Shown here: one piece after another, positions 34,654-43,985 of the stretch
Numbering within the stretch: the stretch's first letter is position 1
How the letters are laid out: each line of letters opens with the position of its first letter
DNA from: UBA11574 sp963752565
GTDB taxonomy: Bacteria > Desulfobacterota > Desulfobacteria > Desulfobacterales > UBA11574
Length of the DNA stretch: 64,000 nucleotides
Assembly (NCBI GenBank): GCA_963752565.1
Contig: CAVVZC010000002.1
Span: 186,001-250,000 of the forward strand
Reading direction: 5' to 3'
Translations under genes and position numbers: made by a program
The notes under the pieces: model-generated
Databases searched by the model: none
Told to the model about the DNA's origin: nothing
What the model saw: only the letters and a program-made list of their open reading frames with translations

Positions 34654-36708
34654 ATGCCGATCAACCAGCTCCACCAGATCTATGGCCGCCATTTCTCCTT
34701 CCAGACCGCTGGTCTTAATGGCATCTTCTACATTGACCATACAAAAGGGACAGGCGGTAACGATAACGTTCGCTCCGGCTGCTTTCGCCATTTCAACCCT
34801 GACCTGCCCCATCCGTTTTTCCTCTATGGGTTCGTAAAACAGCATCAGTCCGCCGCCGCCGCAACAAAACGAGCGGTCCTTAGAGTTTTTGGTCATTTCA
34901 ACTCGCTGGATTCCGGAAATCGAATCGATGACCTCTCGCGGATCATTATAAAGGTTATTGTGCCGGCCAAGATAACACGGATCGTGATAAGTATAGATTT
35001 TATCCGAGTTCTCAGCATGCTTCAATTGAATATTGCCCGATTTGATGCCTTTCAAAACGGTACTGCTGATGTGTTCTGCCGGCGGGATGTCTTTGTAATC
35101 GTTTTTGAGCGCATTAAATGCATGGGGGTCTGCAGTAACAATACGATTCACCCGGGCATTATTGATGGCTTCTGAATTTCGATCCCTTAAATCCAAAAAG
35201 AGCATCTCCTCGCCGAATCGTCTGACCTCGTGGCCGCTGTCTCTTTCCGCCGGACCCAGTATTCCGAAATCTATATTGGCAGCACGAAGAACCCTCGCTG
35301 CGGCCCGGCCGATTTCCTGTATCCGGTCATCATACGAAGTAATACTGTCAACAAAATAGAGGGTGTCTGCGGTCTCTTTTTTTCCAAGGATCTTTATGTT
35401 GAGATCTTCAGGCAATTCCTTGGTCCAGTCCGCGCGTTTTTTCTCCATTTTGCCGTAAGGGTTACCGCGTTTTTCGAGGGCTCCCAAAGGTTTTTGCAAA
35501 GATTGGGGCACCATCCCTTCATCCACCAATCCCCGTCTCACATCAACAATTTTGTCGATATATTCGATAAGAACCGGACACTCCTGTTCACAGGCGCCGC
35601 AGGTGGTGCACGACCAGATTTCATCTTCTTCCAAAACTTTGCCGATAAACGGATTCACATCCTTTGATTTGCCCTTGAGCGGATATTTATTGAACGAATA
35701 GTTGCGGCACTTAATAGAGATAAATCTCGGAGAAAGCGGTCGCCCCACGGCATTGGCCGGACAGTTGTCCGAACATCTCCCGCAATCGACACAGGAATAA
35801 AAATCGAGCATGTGTTTCCAGGTAAAATCTTCAAACTTCTTGACCCCGAACGATTCAAGATCATCCAGTGCTTCTTCCTCAACCCCCCATTGAACCGGTT
35901 TAACTGTACCTTTGTCGAGTTTCATTAAAAATACATTCGGCAAGGACGTAATCACATGAAAATGCTTGCCCATGGGTAAAAAACAGAGGAAAAAGAAGAA
36001 TATCAGCTCATGTGAAAAATATGCGCCCAAATGTAGATGTTGCAGCAGATCCATTGGAAAGAGTCTTAACATATGCGAAGCCGCCCATGTTCCGGTCAGT
36101 GGAACCAGAATCTCCGGCTTTAATCCACGTTGAATTCGAGCTGCAGACTCGCTTCCTTCAAAGGTCATATCGCAAATGACCAGCCCTGTAATCAACAACA
36201 GGACCAGCACGGCTTCCCAGGTATGTTCTTTACCGTATTTGGAAGGTACCGCGTACCGCTTGGGTTTAATGACGATTCGACGATACAATGCAGCCAGACA
36301 AGCTGCCAGAATAAGTGTTCCGGCAATATCCTTTAGTACCATGTAAATCTGACCGGCCATGCCGCTCATCCCGGGCAACACATAGCCATCTGAAATTCCG
36401 AGCAGCACAAGGGTTATGGATCGCAGAGACAGGATGACAAAACCTGCGAAGAGCATAATATGGATAATTCCCGCATCGGGATACCTGGGATGCCGGTACT
36501 GCCCGACGCCATACTTTAACATTTTTAAAAATCTGACAATTAGACGGTCAAGTCGAAGGTCCGGAGATGCTTTAACCATCGGTTTCAGTCGAAGGGCGAT
36601 GATGTAGGTAAACATCGCCACACCAACCACCGGTATGATAAATGAGAAAATTACGGTGGGAAACCCAAGAACGAAGGCCTTAGCCGGAGATATCAAAACC
36701 GTTTCCAT
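34639..36708 (-). CDS. Membrane Fe-S ETF:menaquinone oxidoreductase (EMO/DUF224 type)
   Basis: 689 residues. The N-terminal third has about six membrane helices resembling the NarI-type haem b subunit ('VVGVAMFTYIIALRLKPMV', 'GAYFSHELIFFFFLCFLPMG'). Two [4Fe-4S] motifs follow: 'CVDCGRCSDNCPANAVG' near residue 310 and 'CTTCGACEQECPVLIEY' near residue 375. Two CCG-type cysteine-rich domains close the protein ('SFCCGGGGLMLFYE', 'ACPFCMVNVEDA'). This family is known to take electrons from ETF to methylmenaquinone in beta-oxidising and syntrophic bacteria. The etfBA genes are downstream, which supports that role. Confidence 0.9.
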   Translation of the reverse strand: METVLISPAKAFVLGFPTVIFSFIIPVVGVAMFTYIIALRLKPMVKASPDLRLDRLIVRFLKMLKYGVGQYRHPRYPDAGIIHIMLFAGFVILSLRSITLVLLGISDGYVLPGMSGMAGQIYMVLKDIAGTLILAACLAALYRRIVIKPKRYAVPSKYGKEHTWEAVLVLLLITGLVICDMTFEGSESAARIQRGLKPEILVPLTGTWAASHMLRLFPMDLLQHLHLGAYFSHELIFFFFLCFLPMGKHFHVITSLPNVFLMKLDKGTVKPVQWGVEEEALDDLESFGVKKFEDFTWKHMLDFYSCVDCGRCSDNCPANAVGRPLSPRFISIKCRNYSFNKYPLKGKSKDVNPFIGKVLEEDEIWSCTTCGACEQECPVLIEYIDKIVDVRRGLVDEGMVPQSLQKPLGALEKRGNPYGKMEKKRADWTKELPEDLNIKILGKKETADTLYFVDSITSYDDRIQEIGRAAARVLRAANIDFGILGPAERDSGHEVRRFGEEMLFLDLRDRNSEAINNARVNRIVTADPHAFNALKNDYKDIPPAEHISSTVLKGIKSGNIQLKHAENSDKIYTYHDPCYLGRHNNLYNDPREVIDSISGIQRVEMTKNSKDRSFCCGGGGLMLFYEPIEEKRMGQVRVEMAKAAGANVIVTACPFCMVNVEDAIKTSGLEGEMAAIDLVELVDRHLLVS

Positions 36709-36746
36709 TTTTTTTCTTTTTACTCCTTAATCGTAAGTGTTGGCGC

Positions 36747-37075
36747 GGTATGCTTCCCCGCGAACACATACCTTAACCCCAATAATGAATGAGCGCTCAT
36801 TCATTTTTTAACAGATGAACGATTAAACTGTCAAGAAAAAAAGTTTAGTTTTTTCATTCGATTCCACGTTTATTTTGGTATACTAATATCGCATAAATTA
36901 CAAGCTTTCTTGACAAATATTCATTTTCATCCTAACAGATATAAACAAGAAAGTTTGAATTTGCGTGCTAAAATGGACAAAATGTATTAAATCTTCAATT
37001 ATTCAATATAGAGCGTTTGTATCAGCACTTTTCTTGTAGGTGTTCATGGGATGTGCTTCCCCGTGAACATGTACC
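36747..37075. repeat. Pair of related 26-bp sequences in the divergent promoter region (36747-36772 and 37050-37075)
   Basis: GGTATGCTTCCCCGCGAACA then CATACC, and GATGTGCTTCCCCGTGAACA then TGTACC, share 20 of 26 bases. The first has complementary ends (GGTATG/CATACC). The second forms a hairpin with GTTCATGGG just before it. They lie 76 bp or less from the two divergent gene starts. They may be protein sites or leftover repeats. Confidence 0.5.
36784..36805. promoter_or_regulatory. 22-bp palindromic operator, probable TetR/FadR-type site
   Basis: AA-TGAATGA-GCGC-TCATTCA-TT is a perfect 22-bp palindrome. It lies 76 bp before the EMO gene start and on the other side of the acyl-CoA ligase promoter region. 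The same half-sites with a 4-base spacer recur at 43381-43398, upstream of the TetR gene, which makes that TetR the likely binder. Confidence 0.75.
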
Positions 37076-37128
37076 TTTTTTTGCCGTAATAAGCACAATA
37101 TTTGTACCTAAATCCATGAGGGGGCGCT

Positions 37129-38829
37129 ATGACAACAGAAATCAGATATGAAGATAAATCCTGGTTAACCAGTTATGAAAAAGGGGTTCCTGAAAAATTA
37201 GACTACGAAGAAATATGTCTCCCAAAAATTTTGGAAAGGACGGCCGGCAAATTTCCGAATAAGATGGCCCTCCTATTTGAGGGATACAAAGTGACCTATC
37301 GCGAACTCAATGATATGGTCAACCGTTTTGCCGCAGTCTTGAATTCCTTTGGTATCAATAAGGGTGACAGCGTTGCCATCCTTCTGCCCAACCTCATCCC
37401 CTGCGTCGTGGCCTATTATGCCATCTTAAAGATCGGCGGAATCGCGGTGATGAACAACCCTTTGTATTCAGACCGGGAACTTAAACACCAATTTAATGAT
37501 TCCGGGGCAAAAGTGCTGATAACTCTGGACCTTTTGGGTAATCGCATGATTGATTTAAGGCCGAAAACAAAGATAGAGCTGATTATATATACCTCTATCG
37601 GGGATTATCTTCCTTTTCCAAAGAATCTGTTGTTTCCGCTTGTGGCCAAGAAAAAAAATCTTGCGGCAGATGTTAAATCGTCGTCAAATGTGTACAAATG
37701 GAAAGAAGTTCTGGCAAAAAGTTCTCCAAATCCTCCCGAGGTTGAGCTCTCATTTGATGACGTTGCCATGTATCAGTATACCGGCGGTACCACCGGCGTT
37801 TCAAAAGGCGTTATGCTTACCCACGGCAATCTGAGCCAACAGGTTCAACAGATTGGTGCATGGTTCCCCACCTTCAACAGCAATGAAATTATGCTGGGAG
37901 CACTTCCCTTTTTTCATGTGTTTGGTCTGACCACCGCAATGAATCTGGCCATTTATTTGGGGTGGGGAGATATTCTTGTTCCAAAACCCCAACCGGAACC
38001 GCTGATACAAGCCATTCGAAAATTTAAACCAACCTTCGTGCCGCTGGTACCCACCATGTATATCGGAATACTGAATCATCCACACATTGACAACATCGAC
38101 TTGACGTCAATCAAAGGATGTTTTTCAGGCAGTGCCCCGCTACCGTTGGAAGTAATCAGAGATTTTGAAAACAAAACCGGCGCTGTCATCGTCGAAGGAT
38201 ACGGTTTGACGGAATCTTCACCGGTCACCCACATAAATCCCTTTTCCGGAGGGAAACGCAAAGTCGGGAGCATCGGGATCCCCGTTTCTGACACGGATTG
38301 CCGTATCGTTGATCTCACTGACGGCTCCACGGTCCTTCCCATGGGGGAATCGGGTGAAATTCTTGTTAAAGGCCCACAGGTCATGAAAGGTTATTGGAAC
38401 AGGCCTGAAGAAACAGCCAGCACACTTACAGATGGCTGGCTTCACACAGGCGATATCGGTAAAATGGATGAAGAAGGCTATTTTTATATCGTTGACAGAA
38501 AAAAAGATATGATCTTATCCGGTGGTTTGAATGTATACCCACGTGATATTGAAGAAGTATTTTATGAACATCCCAAGGTCCAGGAAGCCGCTGCAATCGG
38601 CATCCCCCACCCCCGTCGAGGTGAATCCGTTAAAGTTTTTGTTGCGCTTAAAGAAGGCGAAACCGCTACACAGGAAGAACTTATCGATTATTGCAAAGAC
38701 AAAATGGCCAAGTTTAAGCTTCCAACCGAAATTGAATTCAGAGCCGAACTTCCTAAAACAAATGTCGGGAAAATTTTGAAAAAAGACCTCCGAGCAGAAG
38801 AAATGGCGAAGCAACGAAAAACAGATTAA
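37129..38829 (+). CDS. fadD: Long-chain fatty acid-CoA ligase (FadD type)
   Basis: 566 residues of the AMP-forming acyl-CoA synthetase family. Motifs are 'VAMYQYTGGTTGVSKGVMLT' (P-loop A3), 'VIVEGYGLTESSPVTHINPF' (A5), 'GWLHTGDIGKMDEEGYFYIV' (A7-A8), 'DRKKDMILSGGLNVYPRDIE' and the C-terminal lysine in 'LPKTNVGKILKKDLR' (A10). It activates fatty acids for beta-oxidation. The ATG follows GAGGGGGC. It is divergent from the EMO gene and shares the palindromic operator region. Confidence 0.93.
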   Translation: MTTEIRYEDKSWLTSYEKGVPEKLDYEEICLPKILERTAGKFPNKMALLFEGYKVTYRELNDMVNRFAAVLNSFGINKGDSVAILLPNLIPCVVAYYAILKIGGIAVMNNPLYSDRELKHQFNDSGAKVLITLDLLGNRMIDLRPKTKIELIIYTSIGDYLPFPKNLLFPLVAKKKNLAADVKSSSNVYKWKEVLAKSSPNPPEVELSFDDVAMYQYTGGTTGVSKGVMLTHGNLSQQVQQIGAWFPTFNSNEIMLGALPFFHVFGLTTAMNLAIYLGWGDILVPKPQPEPLIQAIRKFKPTFVPLVPTMYIGILNHPHIDNIDLTSIKGCFSGSAPLPLEVIRDFENKTGAVIVEGYGLTESSPVTHINPFSGGKRKVGSIGIPVSDTDCRIVDLTDGSTVLPMGESGEILVKGPQVMKGYWNRPEETASTLTDGWLHTGDIGKMDEEGYFYIVDRKKDMILSGGLNVYPRDIEEVFYEHPKVQEAAAIGIPHPRRGESVKVFVALKEGETATQEELIDYCKDKMAKFKLPTEIEFRAELPKTNVGKILKKDLRAEEMAKQRKTD

Positions 38830-38849
38830 AACCCTGTGTCGATTTTATA

Positions 38850-38985
38850 AAAGTTACGCACTCTTTATTTCTATGAACGTCAATAAAGTGTAGCGGGACG
38901 GGAAATTTATTTAGGTAAAATTATATTATACTTATAGCGTCAACATTTTCGAAAATAAAGTGTTGCAAAAATTTCTGTCGCCCTT
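38850..38985. repeat. Inverted-repeat-rich intergenic segment
   Basis: AAAGTTACGCACTCTTTATT near the left and AATAAAGTGTTGC near the right are roughly complementary, with a further AATAAAGTGTAGC between. The A+T-rich middle (TAAAATTATATTATACTTAT, AGCGTC) loosely resembles the core of the dispersed repeat. It may be a distant relative or a terminator zone for the ligase gene. Confidence 0.35.
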
Positions 38986-39077
38986 TCCCACCATATCCGT
39001 CCCCACCTGGGTCTCGATATTCCGGCGATGCCAATCTTCTCACACCGAAAAGAAGTTGATTTTTATGGAGAGAATGA

Positions 39078-40373
39078 ATGACTGAAAATGTTGCAGGAAA
39101 GATAATGCGATTCAGGTGGCTTATTTTTATCGTGCTGGCACTTGCCTATCTTTTTGTTTATTTCCACCGCCTTTCCCTTTCTGTTGTCGCCAACGATTTA
39201 ATAAAAGATTTTAAAACAACCGCCAGTGTCATGGGCTTGCTGGGATCGACATATTTTTACTGCTATGCCTTTATGCAATTTCCTGCCGGCCTCCTGTCGG
39301 ATTCACTGGGCCCTCGAAAATCAGTCACCTTTTTTTTAATCATTGCTTCTGCTGGCAGTATTACATTCGGGTTCGCACCGACCATAAAAATTGCCTTTCT
39401 TGGAAGGGTTATGGTGGGACTCGGTGTTTCCATGGTCTTCATTCCCACCATGAAAATCCTATCCCGATGGTTTCACCCTCACGAATTTGCCTTCATGACC
39501 GGTATTCTGAATGCAGTTGGCGGGATCGGGGTTCTCGCGGCCACGTGGCTTCTTGCTGTAATGACCTTGTTTTTCGGGTGGCGCGTCTCTTTCGAGCTCA
39601 TCGGCTGTTGTACATTTATCATTGTAGCCATGGTATGGTTTATTGTCAGGGACCGTCCCGAGGATAAAGGCTGGCCATCTCTCGGAGAACTGGACAAGGA
39701 AAAAGGGCAGGTCTCCGGGCCGGTAAAACAGATACCCCTGCTTCAAGGGGTCCGTCGAGTCATTTCCGATAAATACTTCTGGCCGGTGGCCATATGGTTT
39801 TTCTTTGATTGCGGTATATTTTTCGGTTTTGGAGCACTGTGGAGCGGGCCTTATCTGATGGATGTTTACGGCATGACCCGGGCCCAAGCCGGCACGGTGC
39901 TCAGTATGATCGCATGGGGCATGATTATCGGAAGCCCTCCTTTAGGATTTATATCGGACAAGTTAATGAAAAGCCGAAAAAAGCCATTTATTCTGTGTAA
40001 CCTGGTACTGGTTTTAGAACTCGCCTTTCTAAGTATTTATCCGGCGGGCCTTCCCCGGATCGCTCTGTATATTTTCTTTTTTGTTTTTTCAATTTGTGCT
40101 TCATCAGTGGTTATCTTCGGATTTACCATTATTAAAGAGCTTTTTCCCGTGGAAATTGCCGGCACTTCAACCGGAATGGTAAACCTTTTTCCATTTTTAG
40201 GCGGCGCCATCTTTATGCCGCTTTTGGGCCGGGTATTGGATGCATATCCGAAATCCGACGCCGGCGGGTATTCGCTTGAGGCTTATTCGATGCTCATCCT
40301 TATTCTTCTCGGGTCCTCCGTTTTATCACTCATCTGCACGTTTGTGACAAAAGAAACGTTTCAGGATAAATAG
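39078..40373 (+). CDS. Major facilitator superfamily transporter
   Basis: 431 residues with 12 predicted helices. 'YFHRLSLSVVANDLIKDFKT' is typical of the first periplasmic loop in the organic-acid or oxalate-formate-like branch, and 'GLLSDSLGPRKSVTFFLI' is the MFS signature between helices 2 and 3. 'GFISDKLMKSRKKPFILC' is its counterpart in the second half. Lying between acyl-CoA ligase and acyl-CoA dehydrogenase genes, it may import a carboxylate, but the substrate cannot be read from sequence. Confidence 0.88.
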   Translation: MTENVAGKIMRFRWLIFIVLALAYLFVYFHRLSLSVVANDLIKDFKTTASVMGLLGSTYFYCYAFMQFPAGLLSDSLGPRKSVTFFLIIASAGSITFGFAPTIKIAFLGRVMVGLGVSMVFIPTMKILSRWFHPHEFAFMTGILNAVGGIGVLAATWLLAVMTLFFGWRVSFELIGCCTFIIVAMVWFIVRDRPEDKGWPSLGELDKEKGQVSGPVKQIPLLQGVRRVISDKYFWPVAIWFFFDCGIFFGFGALWSGPYLMDVYGMTRAQAGTVLSMIAWGMIIGSPPLGFISDKLMKSRKKPFILCNLVLVLELAFLSIYPAGLPRIALYIFFFVFSICASSVVIFGFTIIKELFPVEIAGTSTGMVNLFPFLGGAIFMPLLGRVLDAYPKSDAGGYSLEAYSMLILILLGSSVLSLICTFVTKETFQDK

Positions 40374-40491
40374 CCTTCCTGAAGGATTCAAGGAGTCAAG
40401 GGTTCAAGTGAAATGCTGAAATTCGTTCGGCAGTATAATCCTCAAGTCGCGGGCAAAATGTTTAAACGTTGTTTCAAAGCGAATAAAGTAA

Positions 40492-42306
40492 TTAACCCCC
40501 AAATGACTTTTCATCAATGTCCACGGCGGCGCCGTTGGCGGCCAAAATGGCTTTCATCTTGCCAAAGGTAATCGGAAGGATCGAAAAGATGAAAAATTCG
40601 GCACTTTTAATCTGCCCCTGGTAGAAGGCGGCATCTTTTTTCCTGGGTTTGTTTTCCAGTTCTCTAGCGGCGATCGCTGCCCGCCACAGGAGCATCCACC
40701 CCATAACCACATCACCGCAGACCTCCATGAACGGATAGGCAAAGGCAAAGGCATTCAACACTTTGGGTGACATGGCCGTTGTTCCCATGTGAAGAGCGAC
40801 TTCTCCCAGTTTATTGACCGCCGCTTCCAACCTTCCCGCAAAATCGTTCAGTCCCTGGGCATCCTTTGCCATGGCTATGGATTTTTGGATCTCTCCCAGA
40901 AGATCCATCACCGGTTTCCCCTTGTTGAGTCCCAATTTTCTTCCCAGAAGATCCATGGCCTGAATTCCGTTTGTCCCCTCATAGATCATGGTAATTCGGC
41001 AATCCCGAAGCAGCTGTTCCATGGGATAATCTCTGATATATCCATAACCGCCGTAAACCTGAATACCGTGACTGCAAACCTCAAAAGCCCGGTCGGTAAC
41101 ATACCCTTTGGCAATGGGGATGAGGACGTCAATAATGCCCTGATATTTTAATTTTTCTTCCGCATCTTCTAAAATTTTAACCCTGTCTTCACACATCCCG
41201 ACATAATATAGAAGGCTTCGTATCCCCTCAACGTAGACTTTCATCATCATCAGCTGGCGCCGTATATCAGGATGCTGAATAATGGGAACCGGCGGTGCAT
41301 TTTTATCCATCATCTGCAAAAGATTTTTACCCTGTATCCGCTGTCTGGCATAATCCAAAGCGTACATGTAAGCAGACGACGCACAGGCCAGCCCCTGGAG
41401 ACCCACAAGCAAACGGGCTTCATTCATCATCAAAAACATGGCACGCATGCCCTTGTTCTCTTCGCCCAATAGCATCCCCCTGCATTTGCCTTTACCGCCA
41501 AGCATCAGCGAGCAAGTTGAGTTACCGTGAATTCCCATTTTCTCTTCAATACCCGTACAAACCACGTCATTGAGCTCGCCAAGGCTTCCGTCGTCATTGA
41601 CCCATACCTTCGGAACAAGAAACAGTGAAATGCCCTTGGTTCCTTCAGGTGCGCCTTCAATTCGGGCTAACACCGGATGAATGATATTTTCGGATAGATC
41701 GTGTTCTCCTCCTGAGATAAAGATCTTATTCCCGGTAATGGAATAGGTCCCATCATCATTCTTCACCGCGGAGGTCGTTAGGGCGCCCACATCCGACCCA
41801 GCCTCAGGCTCCGTGAGCAGCATCGTGCCGGTCCACTCACCGGTGTACATCTTATCAAGAAAGAGCCGTTTCACTTGTTCCGTGCCAAAAGATTCAATCA
41901 GTTTTCCGGCACCGTGGGTTAGACCCGCATACATCATAAATGCATAATTTGCACCCACAAGGTAATCACTGGCCGCCAGAGCAACCGTTGCGGGCATTCC
42001 CTGCCCACCCCATTCAGGGTCTTCAGTCATGGCAACCCATTCACCGTCCTTTAAAAGGTCGAAAGCTTTATGAAAAGACTCCGGAACGGTCACTTTGCCG
42101 TTATCAAATTGGCATCCTTCCTGATCACCCAGCTCCCGGGTGGGAAGAATCTCCTTGATCGCCAAATTGCGCGCTTCTTTGACAATCATATCCACCGTTT
42201 TTTTATTAAAATCCGCAAACAGTTCGGTTTTGCTTAGATCTTCTACTTGAATCTGTTCGTGAAGAACAAAATCAACATCCCTTCTATCTGCTATGTATTG
42301 TGCCAT
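40492..42306 (-). CDS. Acyl-CoA dehydrogenase with C-terminal extension
   Basis: 604 residues, longer than the usual 380 and like the large proteobacterial acyl-CoA dehydrogenases. Visible motifs: 'GEWVAMTEDPEWGGQGMPAT', 'WTGTMLLTEPEAGSDVGALT' (FAD and substrate signature), 'VYGGYGYIRDYPMEQLLRDC' and 'RITMIYEGTNGIQAMDLLGR' (catalytic Glu in YEGTNGI). An alpha-helical C-terminal extension follows. It oxidises acyl-CoA and reduces EtfAB. It lies 62 bp downstream of the TetR gene on the same strand, probably one operon. Confidence 0.94.
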   Translation of the reverse strand: MAQYIADRRDVDFVLHEQIQVEDLSKTELFADFNKKTVDMIVKEARNLAIKEILPTRELGDQEGCQFDNGKVTVPESFHKAFDLLKDGEWVAMTEDPEWGGQGMPATVALAASDYLVGANYAFMMYAGLTHGAGKLIESFGTEQVKRLFLDKMYTGEWTGTMLLTEPEAGSDVGALTTSAVKNDDGTYSITGNKIFISGGEHDLSENIIHPVLARIEGAPEGTKGISLFLVPKVWVNDDGSLGELNDVVCTGIEEKMGIHGNSTCSLMLGGKGKCRGMLLGEENKGMRAMFLMMNEARLLVGLQGLACASSAYMYALDYARQRIQGKNLLQMMDKNAPPVPIIQHPDIRRQLMMMKVYVEGIRSLLYYVGMCEDRVKILEDAEEKLKYQGIIDVLIPIAKGYVTDRAFEVCSHGIQVYGGYGYIRDYPMEQLLRDCRITMIYEGTNGIQAMDLLGRKLGLNKGKPVMDLLGEIQKSIAMAKDAQGLNDFAGRLEAAVNKLGEVALHMGTTAMSPKVLNAFAFAYPFMEVCGDVVMGWMLLWRAAIAARELENKPRKKDAAFYQGQIKSAEFFIFSILPITFGKMKAILAANGAAVDIDEKSFGG

Positions 42307-42368
42307 TTTCTAATTTCTCCCTCTTCTTGATGATGCCTACAAAACCTAAATGTATGAAAAATATGCAT

Positions 42369-42977
42369 TCAAAAACCACGGTCATCGTTATAACCGATTC
42401 CCCTCATAAAAAGATCCACAAGCGGATCTGCCATGGTAACGAGATCGTAATTTGAACCTGCGTGGAGCCAGGTGTTGATCACTTCATCCACGGCACCCAG
42501 TATAAAACGTTTCACAAGTCCCAGATACAAATTTCTGCGGATGACCCCTTCTTCCTGGCCCTGCTCAACAATTTCTGAGATAATATCAAGATACATCTTC
42601 GACATCTCTTTTATTTGTTCTTCAATCAGGCGGCTGTTCTGGTGTGTTTCAGCCCGATAGACCATTGCCATGTTCCTGTCGTTCTGAAATTCCTCGAGAT
42701 GTCGATGAACCAAGTTGCGAAGTTTATCAACAGCAGAATCCGCTCCGTCTACTTCCTCTCTGAAGCGGGCGAAAACCTGTCTGGCTTTATAACTGAAAAA
42801 CTGAACCAGGATATCCTCTTTATTTTTGAAATAAAGATAGATCGTACCATCGGCAACCCCCGCTTCCCTTGCAATTTGCGAAACCGTTGACTGGAAAAAG
42901 CCCTTGTCGGCAAATACCTTGACGGCTGCTTCGAGGATCCGATTATATTTGTCGTTTATTTTTTCTTTGGTAGTAAT
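42369..42977 (-). CDS. TetR/AcrR-family regulator with apparent ATT start
   Basis: Read through from 42977 the protein is about 202 residues. The N-terminal helix-turn-helix is intact: 'KEKINDKYNRILEAAVKVFA', 'DKGFFQSTVSQIAREAGVAD', 'GTIYLYFKNKEDILVQFF'. No in-frame ATG, GTG or TTG lies ahead of this domain before a stop codon. The only well-placed start is an ATT (42977-42975) with GGGAGGG about 7 bases upstream. An internal TTG at 42713 would remove the DNA-binding domain, so it is unlikely. It is probably a fatty-acid-responsive repressor of the FadR/PsrA kind controlling the acyl-CoA dehydrogenase and the EMO/ligase genes. Confidence 0.8.
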   Translation of the reverse strand: MTTKEKINDKYNRILEAAVKVFADKGFFQSTVSQIAREAGVADGTIYLYFKNKEDILVQFFSYKARQVFARFREEVDGADSAVDKLRNLVHRHLEEFQNDRNMAMVYRAETHQNSRLIEEQIKEMSKMYLDIISEIVEQGQEEGVIRRNLYLGLVKRFILGAVDEVINTWLHAGSNYDLVTMADPLVDLFMRGIGYNDDRGF

Positions 42978-43012
42978 AACAACCCTCCCTGACCCTGATG
43001 TTTCATGAGATA

Positions 43013-43126
43013 CTAATAAGTAAATTAGACACTTGACATGACCCTTACAAAAGTGCGTATTTATCAGGTATTACACGGGGAAGTTTGAAGTGATCTAAAG
43101 TGCCTCAAGTAAATGAATTTATTAAT
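43013..43126. repeat. Dispersed repeat, rearranged partial copy C
   Basis: CTAATAAGTAAATTAGACAC then TTGACATGACCCTTAC (43013-43048) is the reverse complement, with few changes, of the far end of copy B (34615-34650). GTGATCTAAAGTGCCTCAAG with AATTTATTAA (to 43126) resembles the left end of copy B. The order is scrambled. It lies just upstream of the TetR reading frame. Confidence 0.6.
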
Positions 43127-43380
43127 TCTTCCCGATAGTGGCAAATATTGCAAGTCGTTCACTGCATTCATCATCGTCAGATTTCACGTCTTCCCAGGGC
43201 AACCATTTTCCCTCTATTATTACCTACAGCCAGCATACTGTCTCGCTTGCTTCGCTTTCACAAATTTTGATTTTATTCTTAAAACTTTCGCTCACTTCAC
43301 TTGAAACTTTTTCCGGTTTAACATTAAAGTTGGCATATCAATAAAATGTCACGTAGGATTTGTACTATTTCACAACATTA

Positions 43381-43398
43381 TGAATGAATGCTCATTCA
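43381..43398. promoter_or_regulatory. Second TetR-type operator
   Basis: TGAATGA-ATGC-TCATTCA has the same 7-bp half-sites and 4-base spacer as the palindrome at 36784-36805. It is about 400 bp upstream of the TetR gene, with no gene between, so the TetR and acyl-CoA dehydrogenase transcript may start near here with a long leader. Confidence 0.65.
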
Positions 43399-43985
43399 CT
43401 ATCAACCGGCTTGAAAAATGTCAAGAAAAATTATCAAATACTGTGACTGTAATATGAATAGATAATAGATAATAAATGGATATTATTAATGGAAAAACTG
43501 GGGAATGCGAATGGATTATGGGCTCAAATTTCTTATTTATTCGAATGAACATAAATTCATTTTTAATATTTTTCAATACATTCTCTCCAGACTCCTTCCG
43601 GCTAATATTAATTTTTTCGATCTAAATTTGATTTGACATAATCATAAGGCGGGTCAATACATCATTTGGCAGTTCAATTGTCGGAGTATGATATCACAAC
43701 CAATTGAATCGTCGTCAAAATGGAAGATATTAGTTTAAATTACAACTACTTATGTTTTACGATACCTTTTGGACATGTCGATAAATCAGCCGCTTGATAT
43801 TTGGTTGTTATTTCAAATCATGCATTTTTATTCATTGGTTTGAGTGTGCGATTATAGCCAATTTAAGATCTCGATAGTGATAATTGCGTATCGTATATCT
43901 CAATTAATAACAAAAAAATATTCAAGTATAGGACCGTAAACTGTTAATTTTAGGCACCTCAAATTTTTGCTCATCTTGTCTCACT
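43399..43985. other. A+T-rich gap before the DUF4185 gene
   Basis: No gene recognised. Only A+T-rich sequence with short near-repeats (for example AATTGAATCGTCG and TTCAATTGTCGG, 43675-43715). It covers the 3' side of the DUF4185 gene and the distal promoter region of the TetR operon. Confidence 0.35.

Noticed and set aside
42369..42713. Short TetR gene starting at the internal TTG at 42713
   Set aside because: It would lose the whole DNA-binding domain, which is intact in the same frame upstream.
43013..43126. A possible small gene upstream of the TetR gene
   Set aside because: The sequence matches pieces of the dispersed repeat instead.
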